In this document: positions 51,935-60,172 of the stretch, in pieces | How the letters are laid out: every line of letters begins with the position of its first letter | How positions within the stretch are numbered: the stretch's first letter is position 1 | NCBI GenBank assembly: GCA_963837325.1 | Contig: CAWIMV010000002.1 | Location: 868,001 to 932,000 of the forward strand | Direction of reading: 5' to 3' | Length of the DNA: 64,000 bases | DNA from: CAVQKZ01 sp963837325 | Lineage (GTDB): Bacteria; Actinomycetota; Actinomycetes; Mycobacteriales; Jatrophihabitantaceae | Program-made: the position numbers and the translations under genes | The notes under the pieces: generated by a model | Database searches by the model: none | The model's input: the letters and a program-made list of their open reading frames with translations, nothing else | What the model was told of the DNA's origin: nothing

Positions 51935-52534
51935 TCAGGCTTGGCGCAGCCCGGTGAATGCGATCTTGCCGATCGCGTCGGCGAGGTCGGACCGGCCGAC
52001 TCCGGTGCGCGAGGGCTGATACCACTCCACCAGCGAGTTGACCATGCCGAACAGCAGCCGTGCGGTGAGGGCCGGGTCGACGTCGGGCCGCACATCACCC
52101 TCTGCCTCGGCCCGCGCAACGAGCGCGCTGAGCGCGTGGTCGATCTCGCGCCGACGGCTGATCGCGTGCCGTTCGACCGCGGTGTTGCCCCGTACCCGCA
52201 GCAGCAGGGTGACGAACGGCAGCTCGTCGACCAGGACCTCGACGCTGCGGCGCACCACGTACTCCAGCCGGTCGATCGCCCGGCCGTCGACGGTCGCTGC
52301 TTCGGCGATCACGGCGCTCAGGCCGTCGAGCGCCCGGTTCGTCGCCAGCCGCAGCAGTTCGTCCTTGCCGCTGACGTGGTGATATATCGCGGACTTGGTG
52401 ATGCCCAGCTTGCGGGCCAGGTCCTCCATCGACGTGCCGTCGTACCCGCGCTCGGTGAACGTCTGCGCGGCCACGAGCAGCAACCGGTCCAGGTCATAGC
52501 CGGGACGACCGCGGCGTGCTGGTGCGACGGTCAT
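51935..52534 (-). CDS. TetR-family regulator, PaaR-like
   Basis: Predicted repressor of phenylacetate genes, 199 residues. The N-terminal helix-turn-helix is LLLVAAQTFTERGYDGTSMEDLARKLGITKSAIYHHVSGKDELL (shown by its segments TSMEDLARKLGITK and SAIYHHVSGK); the C-terminal ligand domain has LTARLLFGMVNSLVEWYQP. The ATG at 52534 overlaps the paaK stop (ATGA), so it is co-transcribed with paaI-paaK from the divergent promoter carrying a PaaR-like operator at 54250-54263, implying self-control. In other actinobacteria PaaR is released by phenylacetyl-CoA. Confidence 0.87.
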   Translation of the reverse strand: MTVAPARRGRPGYDLDRLLLVAAQTFTERGYDGTSMEDLARKLGITKSAIYHHVSGKDELLRLATNRALDGLSAVIAEAATVDGRAIDRLEYVVRRSVEVLVDELPFVTLLLRVRGNTAVERHAISRRREIDHALSALVARAEAEGDVRPDVDPALTARLLFGMVNSLVEWYQPSRTGVGRSDLADAIGKIAFTGLRQA

Positions 52535-53844
52535 TCCGAGCGCCGATCGATGACGCGTTGGAGTTTGCCGAGGGAGCGCTCGAGCGTATCGGCGTCGATG
52601 ACGTCCACGTCGACGCTCACGCCGATGTGGTTCTTGACCGCGGTGGCGATCTCGGCCGCAGCGCTCACGCGGCGCTCCGGCGGGCAGTCCGGCCGGGCCT
52701 CGACGCGGACGGTCAGCGCGTCCAGCCGTCCGTCGCGGGTGAGCACGACCTGGAAATGCGGGGCCAGGCCGGCGGTGCCGAGCACGATCTCCTCGAGCTG
52801 GGTGGGGAAGACATTCACGCCCCGCAGGATGATCATGTCGTCGCTGCGGCCGGTGATCTTCTCCATCCGCCGGAATGCGGGGCGAGCCGTGCCGGGCAGC
52901 AGCCGGGTGAGGTCGCGCGTGCGGTAGCGGATGATCGGCAGCGCTTCCTTGGTCAGCGAGGTGAACACCAGCTCGCCCGGCTCTCCGTCGGGAAGCACCG
53001 CGCCGGTGTCCGGGTCGATCACCTCGGGGTAGAAGTGGTCCTCCCAGATGTGCAGGCCGTCCTTGGTCTCGACGCATTCCTGCGCGACGCCGGGACCCAT
53101 GACCTCCGACAACCCGTAGATGTCGACGGCATGCAGGTCCAGCCGCTCTTCGATCTCGGCCCGCATCGCCTCCGTCCAGGGCTCGGCCCCGAAGATGCCG
53201 ATCTTCAAGGTGGACTTGCGCGGGTTCAGGCCCTGGCGTTCGAACTCGTCGAGCAGCGCGAGCATGTACGACGGCGTGACCATGATGATCGACGGCTCGA
53301 AGTCGTGGATGAGCTGCACCTGCCGCGGGGTCATCCCGCCCGACATCGGGATCACCGTGCAGCCGAGGCGTTCGGCCCCGTAGTGCGCGCCCAGTCCGCC
53401 GGTGAACAGGCCGTAGCCGTAGGCCACGTGGACGGTGTCGCCGGGGCGCCCGCCGGCCGCGCGGATCGAGCGGGCCATCAGGTCGGCCCAGGTGTCGAGG
53501 TCGCGCTGGGTGTAGCCGACGACGGTGGGACGGCCGGTGGTGCCACTGGAGGCGTGGATCCGGCGGACGTCGCTACGCGGCACCGCGAACATTCCGAACG
53601 GATAGTTGTCCCGCAGGTCGAGCTTGGTCGTGAACGGGAAGCGGGCCAGGTCCTCGAGTGACCGGCAGTCCGCCGGCTGCACACCGGCGGCGTCGAACGC
53701 GGCGCGGTAGTGGGGCACCCGGTCGTAGGCGACAGCGAGGGTTTGCTGCAGTCGGTCCAACTGCTGCTCGCGCAGTTCGTCGCGGCTGATCCGTTCGCTC
53801 GCGTCGAGCTCGTCCGGACGCGGCGGTGCGCCGAGGCGGCTCAC
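52531..53844 (-). CDS. paaK: Phenylacetate-CoA ligase
   Basis: Activates phenylacetate to phenylacetyl-CoA with ATP, the entry step of the paa pathway. 437 residues: start DELDASERISRDELREQQLDRL, the adenylation loop IHASSGTTGRPTVVGYT, GAHYGAERLGCTVIPMSGG, DIYGLSEVMGPGVAQEC, PIIRYRTRDLTRL and the C-terminal GRSDDMIILRGVNVFPTQLEEI. The GTG at 53844 overlaps the thioesterase stop (GTGA). The frame stays open for two more kilobases upstream by chance of composition and overlaps paaZ; that extension is not protein-like. Confidence 0.95.
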   Translation of the reverse strand: MSRLGAPPRPDELDASERISRDELREQQLDRLQQTLAVAYDRVPHYRAAFDAAGVQPADCRSLEDLARFPFTTKLDLRDNYPFGMFAVPRSDVRRIHASSGTTGRPTVVGYTQRDLDTWADLMARSIRAAGGRPGDTVHVAYGYGLFTGGLGAHYGAERLGCTVIPMSGGMTPRQVQLIHDFEPSIIMVTPSYMLALLDEFERQGLNPRKSTLKIGIFGAEPWTEAMRAEIEERLDLHAVDIYGLSEVMGPGVAQECVETKDGLHIWEDHFYPEVIDPDTGAVLPDGEPGELVFTSLTKEALPIIRYRTRDLTRLLPGTARPAFRRMEKITGRSDDMIILRGVNVFPTQLEEIVLGTAGLAPHFQVVLTRDGRLDALTVRVEARPDCPPERRVSAAAEIATAVKNHIGVSVDVDVIDADTLERSLGKLQRVIDRRSE

Positions 53845-54230
53845 GCGCGCTCGATCGTGCGGCTGGTGCCGCGGAACTCGGCGATGACTTCCGTCCCGCG
53901 GCGGACCGTGACGTCGTAGATGCCGGTGCGGCCGAAGCGGGTGCGTTCCTCGGCCCGGGCCTCGAGCAGCTCGCCGAGTCGGGCGGGGGCGACGAACGTG
54001 ATGTCGGCGGCGGCGGCGACGGTCACCGGGCCATGGCTGTTGCAGGCGCATGCGAACGCGGTGTCGGCCACGGCGAAGACGAACGCGCCGTGGGCGATCC
54101 CGTGGCCGTTCACCATGTCGGCACGCACCCGCATGCGCGCGGTTGCACTGCCCTCGGCGGCATCGGCTACCTCGATGCCCAACGCGCGTGAGGCCGCGTC
54201 GTCGTCGAGCATGCGTGCCACCGGATCCAT
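53841..54230 (-). CDS. paaI: Hydroxyphenylacetyl-CoA thioesterase PaaI
   Basis: Hotdog-fold thioesterase of 129 residues that releases CoA from dead-end ring-hydroxylated intermediates of the paa pathway. The family core NGHGIAHGAFVFAVADTAFACACNSHG is present in segments (NGHGIAHGAFVF with the catalytic-region His-Gly, then ADTAFACACN with the conserved Asp), as is the closing GIYDVTVRRGTEVIAEFRG. The ATG at 54230 has AAGGGG 6 bases upstream; earlier starts overlap the operator. First gene of the leftward paaI-paaK-tetR operon. Confidence 0.92.
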   Translation of the reverse strand: MDPVARMLDDDAASRALGIEVADAAEGSATARMRVRADMVNGHGIAHGAFVFAVADTAFACACNSHGPVTVAAAADITFVAPARLGELLEARAEERTRFGRTGIYDVTVRRGTEVIAEFRGTSRTIERA

Positions 54231-54249
54231 GCCCACCCCTTGCCAACTG

Positions 54250-54263
54250 ACCGAACGGTCGGT
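54250..54263. promoter_or_regulatory. PaaR-type operator in the divergent paaI/paaZ promoter
   Basis: ACCGAACGGTCGGT is a palindrome with two mismatches (ACCGAnCGnTCGGT) and is extended outward by ACTG and TAAT. It matches the TetR-type PaaR site described in corynebacteria. A TAATAA -10-like stretch abuts it on the paaZ side. It is the only intergenic space (79 bases) between the two paa operons. Confidence 0.65.
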
Positions 54264-54309
54264 TAATAATGGACGGTAAACACCGGGTGCTGTCAAGGAG
54301 TCGTCGCCA

Positions 54310-56331
54310 ATGCCGTTGCTGCGCAGCTATGTCGAGGGCATGTGGTTCACGCCGACCGAGCCCGGCCTGCCGCTGCACGACGCCGTCACGGGCGAGGAGC
54401 TGGCTCGGGTCAGTTCGGCCGGTCTGGACTTCGCCGCGGCCCTCGACTACGGCCGGCGAGTGGGCGGCCCGGCGTTGCGTGAGCTGACCTTCCACCAGCG
54501 GGCCGCGCTGCTCAAGGCCGTCGGCTCGATGCTGCGTGAGAACCGCGACGAGTTGTACGCGCTCTCGGCCCGCACCGGTGCGACCCTCGGCGACTCCAAG
54601 TTCGACATCGACGGCGGTTTCGGTGCGGTGCTCGCCTACGCCAGCAGGGCCAAGCGGGAACTGCCCGACGAGCCGGTCTGGGTCGAGGGTGGTGTCGAGG
54701 CGTTGAGCCGGGGCGGCAGTTTCGTCGGCCAGCACATCCTCACCCCACTGCACGGATTGGCCGTGCAGATCAACGCCTACAACTTCCCCATGTGGGGCCC
54801 GCTGGAGAAATTCGCGCCGGCCTTCCTCGCCGGTGTGCCGTCGCTGATCAAGCCGGCCAGTCCGACGGCGTATCTCACCGCCCGCATGATCGAGCTGATC
54901 GTGGAGTCCGGCCTGTTGCCGGAAGGGACGCTGCAGTTCGTAGCGGGCAGCGCCGGCGACCTGCTCGACCACCTGACCGAGCAGGACCTGGTCTCGTTCA
55001 CCGGATCGGCGTCCACTGCCGCGAAGCTGCGCACTCATCCCACCGTCGTGTCGCGGGCCGTGCGGTTCAATGCCGAGGCGGACTCGCTCAACTGCTCGAT
55101 CCTCGGCCCGGACGCGGTCCCCGGTACGCCGGAGTTCGACCTCTACGTCAAGGCCGTCGTCGCCGAGATGACGGTCAAGGCCGGGCAGAAGTGCACCGCC
55201 ATCCGGCGCGCGTTCGTCCCGGCCGCGGTGGCCGACGACGTCGCCGACGCGATCTGCGCCCGGCTGGCCAGGGTGACGATCGGCAACCCGGCCAACCCCG
55301 ACGTGCGCATGGGCGCGCTGGCCAGCCTCGAGCAGCGCGAAGAGGTCCGTCGCTCGCTCAAGGCGCTGCGCGACGCCGGCCGGATCGTCTTCGGCGACCC
55401 CGAGCACGTCGACGTGGTCGACGCCGACCCCGACCGGGGCGCCTTCCTGTCCCCGATCCTGCTGCGCTGCGACGACGCGCGTCGGCCCGAGGTGCACGCC
55501 GTCGAGGCGTTCGGGCCGGTGTCGACGCTGGTCCCGTACACGACCACGGACGATGTGGTCGAACTGGCCGCGCTGGGCCAGGGCAGCTTGGTCGGTTCGG
55601 TGGTCACCGCCGACGCCGACTTCGCCCGCGATGTCGTGCTCGGAGTTGCGCCGTGGCACGGCCGGCTGCTCGTGCTCGACCGCGATGACGCCGCGGAATC
55701 CACCGGGCACGGTTCGCCGTTGCCCCCGCTCGTGCACGGTGGCCCGGGCCGGGCCGGCGGCGGCGAGGAGATGGGCGGCCTGCGCGGCATCGCGCACCAC
55801 ATGCAGCGCACCGCGGTGCAGGCCAGCCCGGCCGTCCTGTCCAAGATCACCGGGCGATGGGTTACCGGGACGCAGCGGCGCGACGACGGCACGCATCCGT
55901 TCCGCAAGCGCCTCTCCGAGCTGCGGGTCGGCGACAGCGTCGTCGCTGGCCCGCGTCAGGTCTCCCTGGCCGACATCGAACACTTCGCCGAGTTCACCGG
56001 CGACACGTTCTACGCGCACATGGACGAAGAGGCGGCGGCCGCGAACCCGTTCTTCGACGGCCGCGTCGCGCATGGCTACCTGATCGTTTCCTTCGCAGCC
56101 GGCCTGTTCGTCGACCCTGCTCCTGGCCCGGTGCTGGCGAATTACGGGCTGGAGAACCTGCGCTTTCTCACGCCGGTGTACCCGGGCGACGAGCTGACGG
56201 TGACGCTGACCTGCAAGCAGATCAGCCCGCGCGAGGGCGAGTACGGCGAGGTGCGCTGGGACGCCGACGTGACCAAGCAGGACGGCGAATCCGTGGCCAA
56301 GTACGACGTGCTCACGCTGGTGGCCAAGTGA
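54310..56331 (+). CDS. paaZ: Bifunctional PaaZ: oxepin-CoA hydrolase / semialdehyde dehydrogenase
   Basis: Opens the oxepin-CoA ring and oxidises the resulting aldehyde. 673 residues: N-terminal aldehyde dehydrogenase of about 520 residues (NAYNFPMWGPLEKFAPAFLA, LVSFTGSASTAAKLRTH, general base Glu in RFNAEADSLN, nucleophile Cys in AGQKCTAIRRAFV) and C-terminal MaoC-like (R)-hydratase domain (DIEHFAEFTGDTFYAHMDEE, with the catalytic Asp and the following His, and GRVAHGYLIVSFAAGLF). Both halves look active. CAAGGAG precedes the ATG by 9 bases. The stop overlaps paaA (GTGA). Confidence 0.95.
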   Translation: MPLLRSYVEGMWFTPTEPGLPLHDAVTGEELARVSSAGLDFAAALDYGRRVGGPALRELTFHQRAALLKAVGSMLRENRDELYALSARTGATLGDSKFDIDGGFGAVLAYASRAKRELPDEPVWVEGGVEALSRGGSFVGQHILTPLHGLAVQINAYNFPMWGPLEKFAPAFLAGVPSLIKPASPTAYLTARMIELIVESGLLPEGTLQFVAGSAGDLLDHLTEQDLVSFTGSASTAAKLRTHPTVVSRAVRFNAEADSLNCSILGPDAVPGTPEFDLYVKAVVAEMTVKAGQKCTAIRRAFVPAAVADDVADAICARLARVTIGNPANPDVRMGALASLEQREEVRRSLKALRDAGRIVFGDPEHVDVVDADPDRGAFLSPILLRCDDARRPEVHAVEAFGPVSTLVPYTTTDDVVELAALGQGSLVGSVVTADADFARDVVLGVAPWHGRLLVLDRDDAAESTGHGSPLPPLVHGGPGRAGGGEEMGGLRGIAHHMQRTAVQASPAVLSKITGRWVTGTQRRDDGTHPFRKRLSELRVGDSVVAGPRQVSLADIEHFAEFTGDTFYAHMDEEAAAANPFFDGRVAHGYLIVSFAAGLFVDPAPGPVLANYGLENLRFLTPVYPGDELTVTLTCKQISPREGEYGEVRWDADVTKQDGESVAKYDVLTLVAK

Positions 56332-57368
56332 CCGCCGCGCTGGAGGCGGGGTTCGACGAGACCGTCGCGCACGATCGGCGCATCGAGCCGCGCGACTGGA
56401 TGCCCGAGGCGTACCGCAAGACGATGGTCCGCCAGATCGCCCAGCACGCCCACTCCGAGATCATCGGCATGCAGCCCGAAGGGGCGTGGATCTCCTCCGC
56501 GCCGTCGCTACGGCGCAAGGCCATCCTGCTGGCCAAGGTGCAGGACGAGGCCGGCCATGGGCTGTACCTGTACTCAGCCACCGAAACGCTGGGGGTCGAC
56601 CGCGGTGACCTGACCCAGCGCTTGATCGACGGCGCCCAGAAGTACTCGTCGATCTTCAACTACCCGACGCTGACGTTCGCCGACGTCGGCGTGATCGGCT
56701 GGCTGGTCGACGGTGCGGCCATTTGCAACCAGGTGCCGCTGTGCCGCTCGTCCTACGGTCCGTACGCGCGGGCGATGGTGCGCATCTGCAAGGAGGAGTC
56801 GTTCCATCAGCGCCAGGGTTACGAGTTGCTGCTGACGATGATGACGGGCTCGCCGGCCCAGCGCGCAATGGTGCAGGACGCGACGAACCGGTGGTGGTGG
56901 CCGGCGCTGATGATGTTCGGCCCGCCCGATGCCGATTCGCCCAACACCGCGCAGTCGATGCGCTGGCGGATCAAGCGGCATACCAACGACGAGCTGCGCC
57001 AGCGCTTCGTGGACATGACCGTGCCGCAGGCCGAGGCCCTCGGCGTGACCCTGCCCGACCCCGCGCTGCGGTGGAACGCCGAGCGCGGCGCCCACGACTT
57101 CGGCCAGCCCGACTGGGACGAGTTCAAGCGAGTTGTCGGCGGCGACGGCCCGTGCAACGCCGAGCGCATCGCCCACCGCCGCGCCGCTCAGGAGAACGGC
57201 GCCTGGGTCCGCGAAGCCGCCCTGGCCCACGCGGCCAAGGCTCGGGACGACCGCAATATGGGTGACCAAGAAGGCGATGAGCGCTCGCGCGAAGAGCAGC
57301 GATTGCCGCGCGGCGGAGCCGCTATCGAGCTCAGGACCCACCCGAGCGCAGCGAGTGGTGGGGACTGA
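56328..57368 (+). CDS. paaA: Phenylacetyl-CoA epoxidase subunit PaaA
   Basis: Catalytic di-iron subunit of the ring-1,2-epoxidase PaaABC(D)E. 346 residues. Iron ligands are visible as HAHSEIIGMQPE, KVQDEAGHGLYLYSATE (ExxH) and CKEESFHQRQGYELL (second ExxH). The start IEPRDWMPEAYRKTMVRQI is typical. The GTG at 56328 lies in the paaZ stop. About 30 residues at the end (EGDERSREEQRLPRGG and on to SGGD) go beyond the usual family end and coincide with an inverted repeat. paaB starts 5 bases after the stop. Confidence 0.95.
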   Translation: MTAALEAGFDETVAHDRRIEPRDWMPEAYRKTMVRQIAQHAHSEIIGMQPEGAWISSAPSLRRKAILLAKVQDEAGHGLYLYSATETLGVDRGDLTQRLIDGAQKYSSIFNYPTLTFADVGVIGWLVDGAAICNQVPLCRSSYGPYARAMVRICKEESFHQRQGYELLLTMMTGSPAQRAMVQDATNRWWWPALMMFGPPDADSPNTAQSMRWRIKRHTNDELRQRFVDMTVPQAEALGVTLPDPALRWNAERGAHDFGQPDWDEFKRVVGGDGPCNAERIAHRRAAQENGAWVREAALAHAAKARDDRNMGDQEGDERSREEQRLPRGGAAIELRTHPSAASGGD

Positions 57369-57369
57369 G
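57330..57369 (+). repeat. Inverted repeat at the paaA-paaB junction
   Basis: CTCAG (57330-57334) and CCCACC (57337-57342) pair with GGTGGG (57357-57362) and CTGAG (57365-57369), with matching ga/ga internal loops and CGCAGCG in the loop. It covers the end and stop codon of paaA, immediately before the paaB ATG (57374). It may tune paaB translation or mRNA stability. Confidence 0.6.
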
Positions 57370-57373
57370 ATCG

Positions 57374-57667
57374 ATGGGCGATTCGCAGAAGGATTGGCCG
57401 CTGTTCGAGGTGTTCGTGCGCGGCAAGCGCGGGCTGAACCACGTGCACGTCGGGTCGCTGCACGCGGCTGACCCGGACATGGCCCTGCACCACGCCCGCG
57501 ATCTGTACACCCGCCGCAACGAGGGCGTCAGCATCTGGGTGGTGCGCGCCGACGCGATAACCGCCTCGAGCCCGGACGAGCGCGACCCGTTCTTCGCCCC
57601 GAGCGGCGACAAGGTCTACCGGCACCCCACGTTCTATGCCATCCCCGACGAGGTGCCGCACATCTGA
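57374..57667 (+). CDS. paaB: Phenylacetyl-CoA epoxidase subunit PaaB
   Basis: Small bridging subunit of the epoxidase complex, 97 residues. Family pattern: WPLFEVFVRGKRGLNHVHVGSLHAAD, then ALHHARDLYTRRNEGVSIWVV and the end DKVYRHPTFYAIPDEVPHI. The ATG is followed by MGDSQKDW. Its last base is the first base of the paaC ATG, so the two are tightly coupled. Confidence 0.95.
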   Translation: MGDSQKDWPLFEVFVRGKRGLNHVHVGSLHAADPDMALHHARDLYTRRNEGVSIWVVRADAITASSPDERDPFFAPSGDKVYRHPTFYAIPDEVPHI

Positions 57668-58530
57668 TGAGCGACGACGAGACTGCCTATGAGTCCCTGG
57701 CCGGCGCGCACGGCGGCGAGGAGCGCTGGGCCTACGGCACCGGCTTCGACGCGCCCCTGGCCGGCGTCGACACCACGCTGCCATCGGGCATCGACGCGTC
57801 CGCCATCGCTCAGCAGTGCCTCGAGCTCGGCGACGACGCGCTGGTGATGTCGCAGCGCCTGGCCGGTTGGTGCAGCAATGCCCCCGAACTCGAGGACGAC
57901 GTAGCCCTGGCCAACATCGCGCTCGACCTGTTGGGCCAGGCCCGCCTGCTTCTCACCCGCGCCGCAGAGGCCGATGCCGCGCTGCGCCCGGAGGCCGCGC
58001 CGGGTCACATCCCGGACGAGGACGCGCTGGCCTACTTCCGCGGACCGTCGGAATTCCGGAACGTGCAGCTGGCCGAGCTGGGCGACGACGCCGACTTCTC
58101 GCGCTGCATCGCCCGGCTGTTCGCCTTCTCGACCTGGCGACTGGCGCAGTTGACCGGGCTGGTCGGCTCGCCCGACCCGGTGCTCTCGGCGATCGCGGCC
58201 AAGGGCATCACCGAGTTGACGTATCACCGCGAGTACGCCGCCGGATGGGTCGTGCGTCTCGGCGACGGCACCGAGCTTTCCCACGGCCGCATGCAGGCCG
58301 CCATCGACTGGGTGTGGCCGTACCTGCCGGAGCTGCCGGCCGACGCCGCCGAGCGCACCGAGATCGATGCCGTGCTGACCCAGGTGCTCAAGACCGCGAC
58401 GCTGGCTACCCCCGACGGCGTGCCCAGTCGCACCGGTCGGGGCCGCGACGGCCAGCACACCGCCGCGTTGGCCGACCTGTTGGTGGACTTGCAGGGCGTC
58501 GCCCGTGAGGATCCGAGCGCGTCATGGTGA
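57667..58530 (+). CDS. paaC: Phenylacetyl-CoA epoxidase subunit PaaC
   Basis: Structural partner of PaaA with a ferritin-like fold, 287 residues. Seen: CLELGDDALVMSQRLAGWC, LEDDVALANIALDLLGQARL, AYFRGPSEFRNVQLAELG, KGITELTYHREYAAGWV and HGRMQAAIDWVWPYLPEL. PaaC lacks the complete iron ligand set that PaaA has, which is normal. About 40 N-terminal residues precede the family core. The stop overlaps paaD by 7 bases. Confidence 0.94.
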   Translation: MSDDETAYESLAGAHGGEERWAYGTGFDAPLAGVDTTLPSGIDASAIAQQCLELGDDALVMSQRLAGWCSNAPELEDDVALANIALDLLGQARLLLTRAAEADAALRPEAAPGHIPDEDALAYFRGPSEFRNVQLAELGDDADFSRCIARLFAFSTWRLAQLTGLVGSPDPVLSAIAAKGITELTYHREYAAGWVVRLGDGTELSHGRMQAAIDWVWPYLPELPADAAERTEIDAVLTQVLKTATLATPDGVPSRTGRGRDGQHTAALADLLVDLQGVAREDPSASW

Positions 58531-59030
58531 GCACCGCGCCGGCCGGTGCCCGCGCGATCGCGGGCACCGTCACCGACCCCGAGTTGCCGATGCTGACGTT
58601 GCACGACCTCGGTGTGCTGCGTGGCGTGCACGTCGACGGGGACCAGGTCGTGGTCGAGCTGACTCCGACCTATTCGGGCTGCCCGGCGCTGGCCGAGATG
58701 CGGGCCGATGTCGCGACCCGCCTGCAGGCCGCGGGATATCGCGACGTGGACGTGCGGACCGTCCTGAGCCCGCCGTGGACCACCGACGACATCACCCCGC
58801 ATGGCCGGCGCGTGCTGGCCGAGCACGGCATCGCCCCGCCCGGACCCGCGCCGCGCCGCCCGAGCGGGCCGGTGCCGCTGACACTCGGCGCGGCGCCGCC
58901 CCGCCTCGCCTGCCCGCAGTGCGGCTCGTTCGACACCGAGCTGGTCTCGCAGTTCGGCGCGACGTCGTGCAAGTCGCTGCACCGCTGCCAGTCCTGCCGG
59001 GAACCGTTCGAGCACGTCAAGGCGCACTGA
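58524..59030 (+). CDS. paaD: PaaD, Fe-S maturation factor of the epoxidase system
   Basis: MIP18/DUF59-type protein, 168 residues, thought to help assemble the Fe-S cluster of PaaE. The N-terminal DUF59 domain is VTDPELPMLTLHDLGVLRGV and PTYSGCPALAEMRADV with the conserved Cys; the C-terminal zinc ribbon has CPQCGS and CQSC (two CxxC pairs), preceded by GATSCKSLHR. The stop shares TGATG with the paaE start. Confidence 0.94.
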   Translation: MVSTAPAGARAIAGTVTDPELPMLTLHDLGVLRGVHVDGDQVVVELTPTYSGCPALAEMRADVATRLQAAGYRDVDVRTVLSPPWTTDDITPHGRRVLAEHGIAPPGPAPRRPSGPVPLTLGAAPPRLACPQCGSFDTELVSQFGATSCKSLHRCQSCREPFEHVKAH

Positions 59031-60088
59031 TGGCGACCGCGTTCGCCCCGCTGCGGGTCGCTGCGGTCGACCGGCTCTGCGCCGACGCCGTCGCCGTCAC
59101 GTTCGACGTGCCACCCGAGCGGGCCGCGGAGTTCGCGTTCCGGCCGGGCCAGTCACTCACCGTGCGCCGCACCGTCGACGGCCGCGACGAGCGCCGGTCC
59201 TACTCGATCTGCGCGCCCGCCGGCGCCCGTCCCCGCATCGGGGTTCGCGAAGTCGCCGGCGGTCACGTGTCGCAGTGGCTGGTGCACGAGGTGCAGCCGG
59301 GTGACGTCGTCGAGGTCCTCCCGCCGACCGGCACCTTCACGCCTCCGCTCGGGGTGGCGGCCCGGCACGTGCTGGTCGCGGCCGGCTCCGGTATCACCCC
59401 GCTGCTGTCGATCGCGGCCTCCGTGCTGGCCGACCCGGGCAGCGCGGTCACCCTCGTCTACGGCAACCGGCGCAGCGACACCGTCATGTTCGCCGACGAC
59501 CTCGCCGACCTGAAGGACCGCTACCCGGCCCGCTTCGAGCTGGTGCACGTGCTGTCGCGCGAGCCGAGGGAGTCCGACGTGCTCAGCGGCCGGCTCGATG
59601 CCCCCCGACTGGCCGCGCTGGTCGACGCACTGATACCGGTCGAGGCGATCGATCACTGGTGGCTGTGTGGACCGTTTGAGATGGTCGAAACGGCCCGTTC
59701 GGTACTGCTCGAGCGCGGCGTCGAACCCACCCGCGTGCACCGGGAGCTGTTCTACGTCGAGGACGTCGCACCACCACTCGCCGTGCACGCCGACGCGGTG
59801 GTGTCCGGGCCGACGTCCGCGGTCACGGTCACCTCCGACGGCCGGGCGACGCCGTTGACGCTGCCCCGCGACGTGCCGATCCTCGACGCGGCCCAGCGGG
59901 TGCGCACCGACCTGCCGTTCGCGTGCAAGGGCGGCGTGTGCGGGACGTGTCGGGCGAAAGTCACGCACGGTGAGGTGCACATGCGGCGCAACTTCGCGCT
60001 GGAGCAGGAGGAGCTCGACGCCGGGTTCGTGCTGACCTGCCAGTCGCTGCCGATCACCGACGAGGTGAGCGTCGACTACGACGCCTGA
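59030..60088 (+). CDS. paaE: Phenylacetyl-CoA epoxidase reductase PaaE
   Basis: Passes electrons from NADPH through FAD and a 2Fe-2S cluster to PaaA. 352 residues: FAD domain (RRSYSICAPAG), NAD(P) domain (VLVAAGSGITPLLSIAASV and WWLCGPFEMVETA), and C-terminal plant-type ferredoxin domain CKGGVCGTCRAKVTHGEV with the fourth Cys in VLTCQSLP. The ATG at 59030 overlaps the paaD stop. Last gene of paaZABCDE; the beta-oxidation genes paaF, G, H and J are not in the window. Confidence 0.95.
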   Translation: MATAFAPLRVAAVDRLCADAVAVTFDVPPERAAEFAFRPGQSLTVRRTVDGRDERRSYSICAPAGARPRIGVREVAGGHVSQWLVHEVQPGDVVEVLPPTGTFTPPLGVAARHVLVAAGSGITPLLSIAASVLADPGSAVTLVYGNRRSDTVMFADDLADLKDRYPARFELVHVLSREPRESDVLSGRLDAPRLAALVDALIPVEAIDHWWLCGPFEMVETARSVLLERGVEPTRVHRELFYVEDVAPPLAVHADAVVSGPTSAVTVTSDGRATPLTLPRDVPILDAAQRVRTDLPFACKGGVCGTCRAKVTHGEVHMRRNFALEQEELDAGFVLTCQSLPITDEVSVDYDA

Positions 60089-60172
60089 CCGGCCGCCCGA
60101 TCTGTCCGCCGCGACCGAGCTATTCACAACATCGCCTTGCTGTTTTGCCGCCGGGGCCCGAGAGTGTCATCC

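Noticed and set aside
53845..56073. Upstream continuation of the paaK frame for over 2 kb
   Set aside because: It overlaps paaI, the paa promoter and paaZ on the other strand. The conserved ligase begins at 53844, where a GTG overlaps the paaI stop.
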